Source: CAYFHQ01 sp964342805 | GTDB taxonomy: Bacteria > Bacillota > Clostridia > Peptostreptococcales > Acidaminobacteraceae | Assembly (NCBI GenBank): GCA_964342805.1 | Contig: CAYFHQ010000060.1 | Span: 1 to 23,070 of the forward strand | Direction of reading: 5' to 3' | Length of the DNA stretch: 23,070 nt | Shown: piece by piece, positions 7,674-14,612 of the stretch | Numbering within the stretch: the first letter of the stretch is position 1 | How the letters are laid out: every line of letters begins with the position of its first letter | Translations under genes and position numbers: made by a program | Notes under the pieces: generated by a model | Database searches by the model: none | Told to the model about the DNA's origin: nothing | Seen by the model: the letters and a program-made list of their open reading frames with translations, nothing else

Positions 7674-8042
7674 TTAATCTTCTGTAAGGAAGTCCAACTG
7701 GCCAGCCTCAATATTTTGACTTAGGCCAAAGGCAATGGCTTCCGACCATGTGTCCTTATCATGCTTATCCAATTCAAAAATACGCTTTTGAAAGATCGCC
7801 TGAATGGTGTTATCCTTCCAAAAATGACCATACCCGTTATACTTCATGTTGTTGGCAAACAAGTCAAAGTCAGACTCCATGGCTTGAATCCAGTACATGT
7901 GCCACCGTCCTTTGGTTCCTTTATCATCAAGGGGGAGCTGGTCACTGGTAATCTTGATTTTTGTACAGGTAAACCCATACAATATCCTAGGATCCTCCAG
8001 GGCTTCTGATATAAACACGCCCTTCCACAATTGGTCAGTCAT
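7674..8042 (-). CDS. Conserved hypothetical protein, about 122 residues
   Basis: The frame is open upstream to 8111, but the start at 8042 is chosen because a full AGAGGAGG lies 6 nt before this ATG and the extra residues are low-complexity. The product has no signal peptide or membrane segment. It is rich in aromatic residues (RWHMYWIQAMESDFDLFANNMKY, NGYGHFWKDNTIQAIFQKR) and ends in acidic DFLTED. The sequence looks like a folded cytosolic domain, but I do not recognise a named family. It lies between a methyltransferase (82 nt upstream) and the APH-like kinase (28 nt downstream). Confidence 0.7.
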   Translation of the reverse strand: MTDQLWKGVFISEALEDPRILYGFTCTKIKITSDQLPLDDKGTKGRWHMYWIQAMESDFDLFANNMKYNGYGHFWKDNTIQAIFQKRIFELDKHDKDTWSEAIAFGLSQNIEAGQLDFLTED

Positions 8043-8124
8043 TGGGCCTCCTCTTTTGCTAGTTGTGTCACGATGTGGTCGTATATTCGGGTCATTTCCC
8101 TCATAGAACACATTTTCCGATCAT

Positions 8125-8820
8125 TTACCCCTTCTTCACCAGAAAATACTGGATCATCCCAACCACCTCGTCACTACGGACAATCTGTAAATCCTCAACC
8201 AACAAGGCTTCGAAGGCTTTTCTAGTCATATCAAATGTGTCCGGTCGCCCTAAGTGTGCCTCAATCAATCGATTGATCTCAAAGAGCGGACTTTGAAGGT
8301 TAGGCACGTCCAGGACAAGGCGTCCACCCGGCTTCATTATCCGAGTCATTTCTTTTATGGCCGCTCGAACAAAATCTTCCTGGAAGTATTCCAACGTACC
8401 TATACAGGCAGCAATATCAAAAAAATTGTTATCGAAAGGCGTTTCATGGATGCTCCCACAAACAAGTGATCCCACAGATAGGTCTCTCTTAGAGACAACT
8501 TGTTCCAGTAAGCCAATGGTCTTCTCACTGATATCAACCCCATAATAGGTGGATGGCCAGGTGTCATAGCCATTGAACATGAGGTTTAGGCAACAACCCA
8601 AGTCTACAAAGTGCATTCCAGACTCAGGCATTAAAAATCCCTTAATTTCCTGACGACAACTGTCGGACCCACTGCCAGCCTCCATTATTTGAGCAAAAGC
8701 AGGATAGTCCGGATGCCCGGTAATATGTTCAGGCAAATTCGCATAGGGGTTGATCCCCTTCTTCCCTGCCTCAATGGTCTCGTCATAAGAAGCAGCAATC
8801 GTCCTTAGTTGGTCCTTCAT
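8125..8820 (-). CDS. Class I SAM-dependent methyltransferase with an atypical motif I
   Basis: The 231-residue protein has the Rossmann methyltransferase order: motif I at about 71-80, acidic strand-2 end in YYGVDISEKTI (about 92-102), ETPFDNNFFDIAACIGTLEYFQED (motif IV region) and IMKPGGRLVLDVPN (post-motif strand 5). Motif I reads FVDLGCCLNLMF, so the usual second and third glycines of GxGxG are replaced by Cys-Leu-Asn; the SAM pocket may be altered. Substrate is unknown. TAGGAG stands 7-8 nt before the ATG. It follows the LUD gene by 27 nt and is probably in the same transcript. Confidence 0.82.
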   Translation of the reverse strand: MKDQLRTIAASYDETIEAGKKGINPYANLPEHITGHPDYPAFAQIMEAGSGSDSCRQEIKGFLMPESGMHFVDLGCCLNLMFNGYDTWPSTYYGVDISEKTIGLLEQVVSKRDLSVGSLVCGSIHETPFDNNFFDIAACIGTLEYFQEDFVRAAIKEMTRIMKPGGRLVLDVPNLQSPLFEINRLIEAHLGRPDTFDMTRKAFEALLVEDLQIVRSDEVVGMIQYFLVKKG

Positions 8821-8847
8821 ACATTTCTCCTATTCATAAGCCACGTA

Positions 8848-9462
8848 TTAAAACCCAAGTTCCTCCTCCAACAACAAGACAACCATACGCCCCTTTTCAT
8901 GTTGCCCCCGGATAATCGACAAGTAATTACAGACCCGGACACTCTGATCGCACTTAGCACATGGCTCCCCTATGCTACAAGGAGACTCAATCCCAGCCCG
9001 CCTAGCGTTCTTAGGTGTAGCTGTCTGCAAGGCCCTCTTTATGGCAGCACCTTCATTCTCCACAAGCTTATTGGTCGTTGCTATCACAATAACCTTGTCG
9101 GGTCCATAGGTCATGGCCGCCACCCTGTTACCACTGTGGTCAACATTGACCAGTTCGCCATTCATGGAAAGGGCATTGGTGCTGGTTATATAACAGTCTG
9201 CAGTCAGGGCCTGTTTCTTGAGTCTTCTGACCTCATTCTTGTCACTTGCATAGGTCTTGTCATAAACGACTTTTCCTTGCTTAGACAAGGACTTGCTAAC
9301 ATCCATAGCCTTGAGGGTTTGTGAGTTTCCAATACCAATGGTCTCAAATGGCTCCGTCAGCTTAAGAAGCCTCTGGATCAGGTCTTCTCGGGTCTGAAAC
9401 AACTCGAAGTCGATATTTCTACTGTTAAGTCCGTTTCCTAATTCATCATAGGATCTATTCAC
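8848..9462 (-). CDS. LUD domain protein (LutB/LutC-like, lactate utilisation family)
   Basis: The 204-residue protein is a stand-alone LUD (DUF162) domain: TIGIGNSQTLKAMDV (about 41-56), a central ADCYITSTNALSMNGELVNVD segment typical of the family and YGPDKVIVIATTNKLV. The C-terminus holds four cysteines in PCSIGEPCAKCDQSVRVC followed by GRMVVLLLEEELGF, as in the single-domain clostridial members of the family. Related proteins take part in L-lactate oxidation (LutABC), but the single-gene forms have no defined role. GAGGAG lies about 10 nt before the ATG. It is the first gene of a minus-strand run reaching the GNAT gene. Confidence 0.85.
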   Translation of the reverse strand: MNRSYDELGNGLNSRNIDFELFQTREDLIQRLLKLTEPFETIGIGNSQTLKAMDVSKSLSKQGKVVYDKTYASDKNEVRRLKKQALTADCYITSTNALSMNGELVNVDHSGNRVAAMTYGPDKVIVIATTNKLVENEGAAIKRALQTATPKNARRAGIESPCSIGEPCAKCDQSVRVCNYLSIIRGQHEKGRMVVLLLEEELGF

Positions 9463-9492
9463 ATTATTCTCCTCATTTTAAGTCACTCCCCC

Positions 9493-9498
9493 ATTATA
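9493..9498 (-). promoter_or_regulatory. Consensus -10 box upstream of the LUD operon
   Basis: TATAAT reads on the minus strand about 30 nt before the LUD start codon, just past the terminator of the preceding operon. The -35 position has no good match, so the promoter may need an activator or be weak. Confidence 0.4.
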
Positions 9499-9504
9499 CA
9501 CCAC

Positions 9505-9539
9505 CAAAAAATAATAAAACCACCAGCAAACGCCAGTGG
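9505..9539 (-). terminator. Rho-independent terminator of the LytTR operon
   Basis: The stem of 8 bp (9520-9527 with 9532-9539, two wobbles) with a 4-nt loop is followed on the minus strand by TTTTATTATTTTTT. It closes the operon ending at 9593. Confidence 0.78.
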
Positions 9540-9592
9540 CCCAAATTGTAACTATATCCTTCTTCAAACTCCTAATGTCTTACACAAACCAC

Positions 9593-10030
9593 CTAACTTT
9601 TCAACCGCCCCTTCTTATACCGGTCAAGTCCCTGATTCATGGCCTGGGACCGCTTCTGAAAATACCACTCAAAAGCCAAGGCAAATATGACGAACATGGG
9701 CAGGATGGTCAGGGCAAAAACAGGTAGGTTAAAGATCTTGACCAGTAGCCAAGGCCGGGTCAACCAGACACCCAGGGTGTATAAGCCAACACCAAGGACG
9801 ATCCCCACTTGAACCCGGAGAACGGCTGGTAGCTTGATCTTGGTATAAACCGCCCGCATGACCCGCTCAAGAACCAGTGTAATGAGGGCAAAGAGAATAG
9901 CGCCCTGGATCACAATATCTAAACTTTCAAAACTACGATCATAGAAGTAGACCACAATGGCTGTAAACAGCAGGCCAATGAGGAAGTAGTAAAAGGTTGT
10001 ACGCAAGGTCGTTCGTAGGGTTTCTCCCAT
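9593..10030 (-). CDS. Four-helix membrane protein, possibly DUF3021-like
   Basis: The 145-residue protein has four hydrophobic segments, roughly 11-29, 38-53, 71-89 and 100-122, with charged ends outside (basic C-terminus QGLDRYKKGRLKS). Size, topology and position directly after a LytTR regulator match the DUF3021 membrane partners often paired with LytTR proteins in Firmicutes, where the pair controls ABC transport or stress genes; the family assignment here is from context and not from a motif. Its start is 11 nt after the LytTR stop, with GGAGG upstream, so the two are co-translated. Confidence 0.7.
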   Translation of the reverse strand: MGETLRTTLRTTFYYFLIGLLFTAIVVYFYDRSFESLDIVIQGAILFALITLVLERVMRAVYTKIKLPAVLRVQVGIVLGVGLYTLGVWLTRPWLLVKIFNLPVFALTILPMFVIFALAFEWYFQKRSQAMNQGLDRYKKGRLKS

Positions 10031-10041
10031 GGTCTCCTCCT

Positions 10042-10494
10042 TTACAGTCCCAAGTGTCGTTTGAAGGTCTGGTAATAGGTCCGGGTGACTTCCACCTGGG
10101 TCCCGTCCTTCATGTCTAAAACAAACTTGCTGCCAATCCAGGGAATGATTTTGTCGATCATAAGGATATTGACGATCACTGACTTGCTCACCCGGACAAA
10201 GTCCCTATGCTCCAACTGGGTTTCCAGTTCATAGAGCTTTTCCTTGACTTCCAGGCGCCCAGTTCCGGTCACCACTTCCGTGATCTTGTTAAAGCTTTCA
10301 AAGTACAAAATCTCTTCATAGGCCACCAAGGATATGTTTTTTTGCATATCCTTGGCGAAAATATATTTCTTGTCAGAATAGGTCTTGTCTAGGAGGACAT
10401 AGTCCGAGGAATCTACCACCTCAATGCCTTTTTCCACAAGGGACTGGACCAGTTCTTCCCGTTTGTCATCACTGCAAATCACTTGAACCTTCAT
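10042..10494 (-). CDS. LytTR domain DNA-binding regulator without receiver domain
   Basis: The 150-residue protein has a short N-terminal part and a LytTR DNA-binding domain from about residue 55 to the end: SLVAYEEILYFESFNKITEVVTG, then LYELETQLEHRDFVRVSKSVIVNILMID and a final VTRTYYQTFKRHLGL, the standard LytTR pattern (beta-rich DNA-binding fold). There is no response-regulator receiver domain, so it is a one-component type, usually controlled by a co-encoded membrane protein. The start at 10494 is preferred over an in-frame upstream start because GGGGGAG lies just before this ATG and the upstream part overlaps the preceding gene. It sits between two small membrane protein genes. Confidence 0.87.
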   Translation of the reverse strand: MKVQVICSDDKREELVQSLVEKGIEVVDSSDYVLLDKTYSDKKYIFAKDMQKNISLVAYEEILYFESFNKITEVVTGTGRLEVKEKLYELETQLEHRDFVRVSKSVIVNILMIDKIIPWIGSKFVLDMKDGTQVEVTRTYYQTFKRHLGL

Positions 10495-10510
10495 CCACTC
10501 CCCCTTTCCC

Positions 10511-10882
10511 CTAGGACCAGTCAGCAAATAGCTTTTTGCTTTCCACCATCCAAATCCAACCGGCTGCAATCACAAAGACCAACCAGGTCGGATGCCAAAT
10601 CTCATAGACCAGACCAATACCCAAGTATACAAATCCTGTGGTCATAATGGGAAAGACCACTTGAATGGCCTTACGCCAAGTGGGGTAAGCCCACTGCAAG
10701 GCAACATAATAGTAGAGGGCCGCAAGTGGAAAGACCACCCAGGTTGGGTGCCAGAGGTCCATAAAAAGACCTGCTGCCAAATAGCCCACTAGGGCAATAA
10801 TCAAAAAGGGAAATTGCAATAAATGTTGACCCTTGATCATCCGTTCCCTATCCCTCTTCATACCCTTTTTCGCTTCACTCAT
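10511..10882 (-). CDS. Small membrane protein with an internal WHPTW duplication
   Basis: The 123-residue protein has a charged N-terminus (about 1-22) and four hydrophobic stretches. Two of them carry almost the same sequence: DLWHPTWVVFPLAA and EIWHPTWLVFVIAA, so the protein consists of two repeated two-helix units. The WHPxW motif preceding a hydrophobic helix is seen in small Firmicutes envelope membrane proteins, but I cannot assign a function. AAAGGAG lies 7 nt before the ATG. It follows the lipoprotein gene by 59 nt and precedes the LytTR gene by 16 nt, which suggests it belongs to a LytTR-controlled envelope unit. Confidence 0.78.
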   Translation of the reverse strand: MSEAKKGMKRDRERMIKGQHLLQFPFLIIALVGYLAAGLFMDLWHPTWVVFPLAALYYYVALQWAYPTWRKAIQVVFPIMTTGFVYLGIGLVYEIWHPTWLVFVIAAGWIWMVESKKLFADWS

Positions 10883-10941
10883 AGGATTCTCCTTTTTCTA
10901 CACGCTTATTTAACTCAATTCCAAGGCCTTAACCCCTTTGT

Positions 10942-11694
10942 TTATGGAAACAGAATTACTGTGTCCTCAGTCACATCTTCTTGCACAACTGACCCATCAT
11001 GGACAATCAAAGTAGGTGAATTAGAGGCATTCAAGGTTACAGACCCAGACACGTTAACTGCACACCTGGCGTCATTTTGAAGACTTACACGGGCTTCAAG
11101 ACCAAGTAGGCCTGACAGGTCCATGGTTCCATCATTTTCACCATTGGCCGTAATTTGACCCACCTGGCCAGAGAGGGTAAGTAAACCGTCATTCTGAACC
11201 TTCGCAGTGAGCGCATCTCCAGATATTTGTCCTGTGACACTGGCGTCATTGAAGACCTCAGCAATAATCTTGTCTTCCACTGAAAATGCACCCACTAGCT
11301 TGACTTGAACGTCGTTTCGACCGGTAACCGCCTGCAACTTTGGCATGGTGATGGTCATTTTAACGCTGGTGTCCCTCAGGGCAACTTCCTCTTTGTTTCC
11401 AGCCTTTAGGGTCTGGCCGACCACTTCCAGGTGCAACTTGTCAAAGACGTCTGCATTGGTGGTCACAGCCACTTGAAACTTGTCCCCCTGGGTAACCGTC
11501 GTGTCAAAGTCATTGTGTAGGTTCAGGACCGAAAACCCTGTCAGATCATAGGACCTTGTTTCCAGGGCCTCTATACCGGTGTAGGTCCCGTCACCATTGT
11601 CCCCTGGTCCCTCGTAGCCCTTCTGGCATCCAGTCATCCAAAGGGCCATCACCAATACCACCGTTAGCAAAATACGCAATCTTCCTTTTTTCAT
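10942..11694 (-). CDS. DUF2807 (head GIN domain) lipoprotein
   Basis: The 250-residue protein has a lipoprotein signal peptide: MKKGRLRI, a hydrophobic core and the lipobox MTGC (cysteine at about 21). The mature part begins with a glycine/acid linker and then a repetitive beta-strand domain (GFSVLNLHNDFDTTVTQGDKF, followed by many short strands with alternating GQI, LSGQVGQI, DLSGLL and NVSGSV turns), which fits the DUF2807 right-handed beta-helix family. It should be anchored outside the membrane. The start at 11694 is chosen over an ATG-like codon five residues upstream because GAGGAG lies about 7 nt before it. It leads the operon with the WHPTW protein, LytTR and four-helix protein, so it may be a sensor or effector of that module. 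Confidence 0.85.
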   Translation of the reverse strand: MKKGRLRILLTVVLVMALWMTGCQKGYEGPGDNGDGTYTGIEALETRSYDLTGFSVLNLHNDFDTTVTQGDKFQVAVTTNADVFDKLHLEVVGQTLKAGNKEEVALRDTSVKMTITMPKLQAVTGRNDVQVKLVGAFSVEDKIIAEVFNDASVTGQISGDALTAKVQNDGLLTLSGQVGQITANGENDGTMDLSGLLGLEARVSLQNDARCAVNVSGSVTLNASNSPTLIVHDGSVVQEDVTEDTVILFP

Positions 11695-11788
11695 GTGAAC
11701 TCCTCTCACCTTGTTAGGTGTGCCCTTGTGAGCACCTCTTGTCTATGGGTAAAGTCTACTGGGAGCAGAGGGTTTTGGCCCTGGACTG

Positions 11789-11817
11789 GGTGTAAGTTCA
11801 CTATCAAGGGGTGTCAA
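11789..11817 (-). promoter_or_regulatory. Possible promoter of the DUF2807 operon
   Basis: TTGACA (minus strand, 11817-11812) is a perfect -35 box; 17 nt downstream is TACACC, which matches the -10 consensus poorly. About 95 nt separate it from the lipoprotein start codon. An activator, for instance the LytTR protein encoded in the operon, could compensate; no LytTR repeat was recognised. Confidence 0.35.
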
Positions 11818-11843
11818 TTGCACAAAACGCAATCTCAATGACA

Positions 11844-11893
11844 TAAAAAAAGGTTAAAGATGCGCCCCTCAAAGGGTTCACCTTCAACCTTTT
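11844..11893 (-). terminator. Terminator after the CPBP gene
   Basis: AAAAGGTTAAAG (11848-11859) pairs with CTTCAACCTTTT (11882-11893) with one wobble, enclosing a short inner hairpin. On the minus strand a run of seven T follows the second arm. It ends transcription of the CPBP gene before the lipoprotein operon. Confidence 0.72.
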
Positions 11894-11929
11894 CTTCATT
11901 TCACTGCCTATACTGGGTCGTGTAAACTG

Positions 11930-12718
11930 CTAGTCCACAACCGCCTTGGTTTTCAGTATTCTCATGAGCAGGTAGACTGACGCCCCTCCAAAGATCAGAG
12001 TGCAAACCAATGACCCTTCAATGCCAAAACCACCACCTGAAATCAGGTCATTGCCCTGGGCTGTGAGTTTGATCAAGGACCCACCTGGTCGTGTGGAACC
12101 ACTGACTTCCACACCGATAATATTGCCCTGCATCCAGTTCCGTGCTGAGTGCATGCCCCAGGGTTCTTTAGTCTGGACCACATATAAAGCGGCAAAGACA
12201 CCAAAGAGGACCAGTTTCATAAGGGGGATGGCCGTCACACCATTGTTTTGGCTGTGCATGGCCATGAAAAAGACCGACGTGATGGAAATGGCTGCCGGTA
12301 CACCGTAATTCTTGCCAAGCAAGGGCAACATCCAGTCCCGGGTGAAGACTTCTTCTGTTCCCCCTTGAATAATCCATCCGATTAAGAGAAAGAGAATACT
12401 GGGGACCATGTGGAAACCCACTGCCTCCACGCCCTGGACCAGCCGTAGACCACCAGCCAGATACACGATCAGGGCTGCAGCCCCTAGCATGGCTAACCTT
12501 AGGCCAAAGCCAAAGAGGTAGTTCTTCACTGCCCCTTCATTAAAGAAACCTAAATCAGCAATGTCCCGTTTCTCCCTGAACTTCACAACGGCAAAGACCA
12601 GGAGGGTCACCAGGCCAAAACCAAAAGTTAGGTTGATAAACATGGACATGACAGGGCTGATGGACCCCATCACGCTTAAGACTTCACTGGCAATCCCCGC
12701 TGGGGTTGCCCCTACCAA
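11930..12718 (-). CDS. CPBP family intramembrane protease-like protein (start uncertain)
   Basis: The product is a polytopic membrane protein with the CPBP (CAAX protease/bacteriocin self-immunity) motifs: GGTEEVFTRDWMLP carries the paired glutamates and arginine, SVFFMAMHSQN the first conserved His region, and HSARNWMQGNI the second His/Asn region. About seven membrane segments are visible. The listed start is a TTG without a ribosome binding site. The frame remains open 16 further codons upstream to a TAA at 12769-12767, and those codons encode a hydrophobic continuation (FAFLPILFLLVGATP), so the natural first helix seems to begin upstream with no proper start codon. A damaged 5' end or an unusual start is likely. 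Confidence 0.75.
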   Translation of the reverse strand: MVGATPAGIASEVLSVMGSISPVMSMFINLTFGFGLVTLLVFAVVKFREKRDIADLGFFNEGAVKNYLFGFGLRLAMLGAAALIVYLAGGLRLVQGVEAVGFHMVPSILFLLIGWIIQGGTEEVFTRDWMLPLLGKNYGVPAAISITSVFFMAMHSQNNGVTAIPLMKLVLFGVFAALYVVQTKEPWGMHSARNWMQGNIIGVEVSGSTRPGGSLIKLTAQGNDLISGGGFGIEGSLVCTLIFGGASVYLLMRILKTKAVVD

Positions 12719-12933
12719 TAAAATAATATAGGCAAAAATGCAAAACTAAATAAAATTCCTGTGGATTATGGACTTCCCCGCCAGCTGTAACAGTCCGAGA
12801 TCACTGGAAAATCCGTCGTACTATTCTTTCATTTAATCAGCTCATACCCACCTTAATAAAACAGTCGGGTTCACATCAATAGGCAATTTTGCTATTTTGC
12901 CACCAGAACGTGTAGTGGACTGCACGGGCCTAT

Positions 12934-12959
12934 GGAACTTTTCCCCCTTTGTCTTCGTC
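12934..12959 (+). promoter_or_regulatory. ECF-type promoter candidate of the sigma factor gene
   Basis: GGAAC followed by a T run (12934-12943) and CGTC (12956-12959) with 17 nt between them fit the GGAAC/TGAAAC -35 and CGTC/CGTA -10 pattern of ECF sigma promoters. It lies about 83 nt upstream of the GTG start of the sigma gene, in the position expected for autoregulation. Pattern match only. Confidence 0.55.
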
Positions 12960-13003
12960 TTATTCCTGTAAACAAGATTTTTTTACTACGTGTGCACTAT
13001 TAC

Positions 13004-13032
13004 CCTTCACTCATTCGTATGTAGGGTGAAGG
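13004..13032 (+). promoter_or_regulatory. Leader hairpin touching the sigma ribosome binding site
   Basis: CCTTCAC (13004-13010) and GTGAAGG (13026-13032) are exact inverted repeats. The second arm contains the first half of the AAGGAGGT ribosome binding site of the sigma gene, so the hairpin could lower its translation. Confidence 0.4.
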
Positions 13033-13041
13033 AGGTCAACC

Positions 13042-13596
13042 GTGAAACCATTGATTGTCGACAACACCTTTGTTCATGGTGTGGTTGAAGACCACTCGGA
13101 CATGCTCTTTCGCATTGCCTACCACAATGTGAAAAGCAAAAGCGATGCAGAAGACCTTGTCCAAGAAGTGTTCCTGCAACTCATTCGAAAAATGGACCGT
13201 TTTGAAAACCACGAACACCTAAAAGCCTGGCTCATAAGAGCCACCATTAATAAATGCAAGGACCATGTGAAATCCGTCTGGTTCAAGAGAGTCATACCCT
13301 TTTCAACCCAGGCCCATGACAAAAAAGACCCCCATCCTCAAGGAGACGACCCCGTAATGGAGGAGATTTGGTCGCTGCCGGCCAAGGACCGCACTGTGAT
13401 CTTCCTATAATACTATGAAGGGTATGCCATTGGAGAGATCGCTGACCTCCTCGGCAAGAATGTCAATACCGTTAACTCCCAGCTCCAACGGGCCAGGAAG
13501 AAACTGAAGAAATTGCTAGAACAGGAGGACTCACGCCATGAAGCCACAAGCCTATTAACAAGCCGTGGATCAGCAGTCTACCTCCCAGCAGTTTAA
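13042..13596 (+). pseudogene. ECF sigma-70 factor interrupted by an in-frame TAA
   Basis: The GTG start has a perfect AAGGAGGT. The frame encodes sigma region 2 (DHSDMLFRIAYHNVKSKSDAEDLVQEVFLQL at about 17-47; KAWLIRATINKCKDH) and then reaches TAA at codon 123 (13408-13410). Without a change of frame it continues after the stop with YYEGYAIGEIADLLGKN and SQLQRARKKLKKLLEQE, which is region 4, up to TAA at 13594-13596. The full protein would have about 184 residues, the normal size. The stop replaces one residue in the conserved VIFLxYYEGY stretch, so a sense codon (for instance CAA, TAT or CAT) probably mutated. Without region 4 the product cannot recognise a -35 element. Sequence error or readthrough cannot be excluded. 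Confidence 0.82.
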
Positions 13597-14215
13597 GGAC
13601 GACACCACACAGAATCTACTAGAGGCGCTTGACCAGAAGCGACTTCTTAAAAAGAAAGGACCCATTCCCATGACACAAAAGAAGAAAGTTTGGACAGGAC
13701 TGGCAGTGGCTGCCGCTGCTCTACTCCTTGTAGGACTCTTTATTGTACAACAACCTAAGACGACTCAAGTGGCCATCGGCCCAGACCAAGGCCAGGACTT
13801 GCCGACAACCCTACCGGAGGTTACCCTACCGGAAACGTCTACCCTCCCTGACGAATCAACCGTCGGTGTTGAAAATGGCTCCGGTGAATCCCCTGCCAGA
13901 CCAACAGGACCAACCATGGGCAAGGTTGCCGTAAACATCGATGGGGATATTGAAGAGGTTATCGAGGACGGTAAGAAGTTCCGCATTGGAGACCTTTGGG
14001 TTATTATCACAGACCAAACAGAACTGGGCATAACAGGACCAGCGGCCGCACCAAAGGAAGAACAGTACTTTGAAGACACCTTTAGAGTGGGCAATAGCAT
14101 TTCTGGCTTTACCCTGGACGACCTGGCCACAGGCGAAGTTACAGCCTACGCCATTTATAACAACTACAACTGGGACGAGGACATCAAGAACCTCTATACC
14201 AAGCCAGAAAACTAG
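13538..14215 (+). pseudogene. Anti-sigma factor-like membrane protein gene with a stop at codon 7
   Basis: ATG at 13538 has GGAGG 9-12 nt before it and overlaps the end of the sigma frame by 59 nt, the usual arrangement of sigma/anti-sigma pairs. The frame reads M-K-P-Q-A-Y, then TAA (13556-13558), then continues Q-A-V-D-Q-Q and stays open to TAG at 14213-14215. The rest has a cytoplasmic part of about 55 residues, one membrane helix (GLAVAAAALLLVGLFIV), a Thr/Pro-rich linker and an external domain of about 130 residues without a family I can name. If translated now, it would need a later start: GTG at 13565 has no ribosome binding site; the ATG at 13670 has a weak AAAGGA. The paired gene is also broken. 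Confidence 0.72.
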
Positions 14216-14275
14216 GTCGACCCAGTAAGGGGCGGGTATGATTGCCCGTCTAAAAAGCAGTAAGAAAAAGCGCAT

Positions 14276-14326
14276 CCATTAAAAAAGGTGTTGTCTGTGA
14301 ATGAGTCACGACAACACCTTTTTCAT
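14276..14326. terminator. Strong bidirectional terminator
   Basis: AAAAAGGTGTTGTC (14282-14295) and GACAACACCTTTTT (14310-14323) are exact inverted repeats with an inner GTGA/TCAC stem. A/T runs flank both sides, so it serves the anti-sigma gene and the convergent DUF1450 gene. Confidence 0.9.
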
Positions 14327-14524
14327 TTACAATGCTTCCTGTACTGCCTTAACAAAGGCTTCTGAGTCCTCTACAACAACCATTTGGCCATTGATAAAAC
14401 CGTAGCTTTTGTCAGCATGTGCAGCACAGTGCTCGATACAGCCCACGTATAACTTCGCTTCATCAACAACAGATTTCAAAGCTTCAACGTCAACGTTGGA
14501 GCAATGTCCACATACCTTTACCAT
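14327..14524 (-). CDS. DUF1450 family small cysteine protein (YuzB-like)
   Basis: The 65-residue protein has Cys5 and Cys8 (VCGHCS) and two further cysteines (VGCIEHCAAH, residues 29 and 33), then YGFINGQMVVVEDSEAFVKAV. This layout and the FxxVNGxVV-like end match DUF1450/YuzB proteins, whose thioredoxin-like ferredoxin fold may bind metal or an iron-sulfur cluster; the role is unknown. AAAGGGG lies before the ATG. It is a single gene ending at a strong terminator. Confidence 0.78.
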   Translation of the reverse strand: MVKVCGHCSNVDVEALKSVVDEAKLYVGCIEHCAAHADKSYGFINGQMVVVEDSEAFVKAVQEAL

Positions 14525-14612
14525 ATGTGATCCCCTTTCTCACTTTTGAACATCCATCTATTGAGTCAGCTCGCCCACCCATACGACACTGAAACAAACT
14601 TTTTAATTGTAC

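Larger units (their letters stand above)
12719..13041. other. Non-coding gap between the divergent CPBP and sigma genes
   Basis: This 323-nt stretch has no convincing gene. It holds the hydrophobic upstream extension of the CPBP frame (12719-12766), a short AT-rich inverted repeat near 12884-12903 (GGCAA/TTGCC), an ECF-type promoter candidate for the sigma gene and a leader hairpin. Confidence 0.6.

Noticed and set aside
13408..13410. Reassigned TAA codon (genetic code change)
   Set aside because: TAA ends several intact genes in this window (for example at 3240, 6709, 7676 and 779), so it works as stop; the two in-frame TAAs are limited to the sigma/anti-sigma pair.
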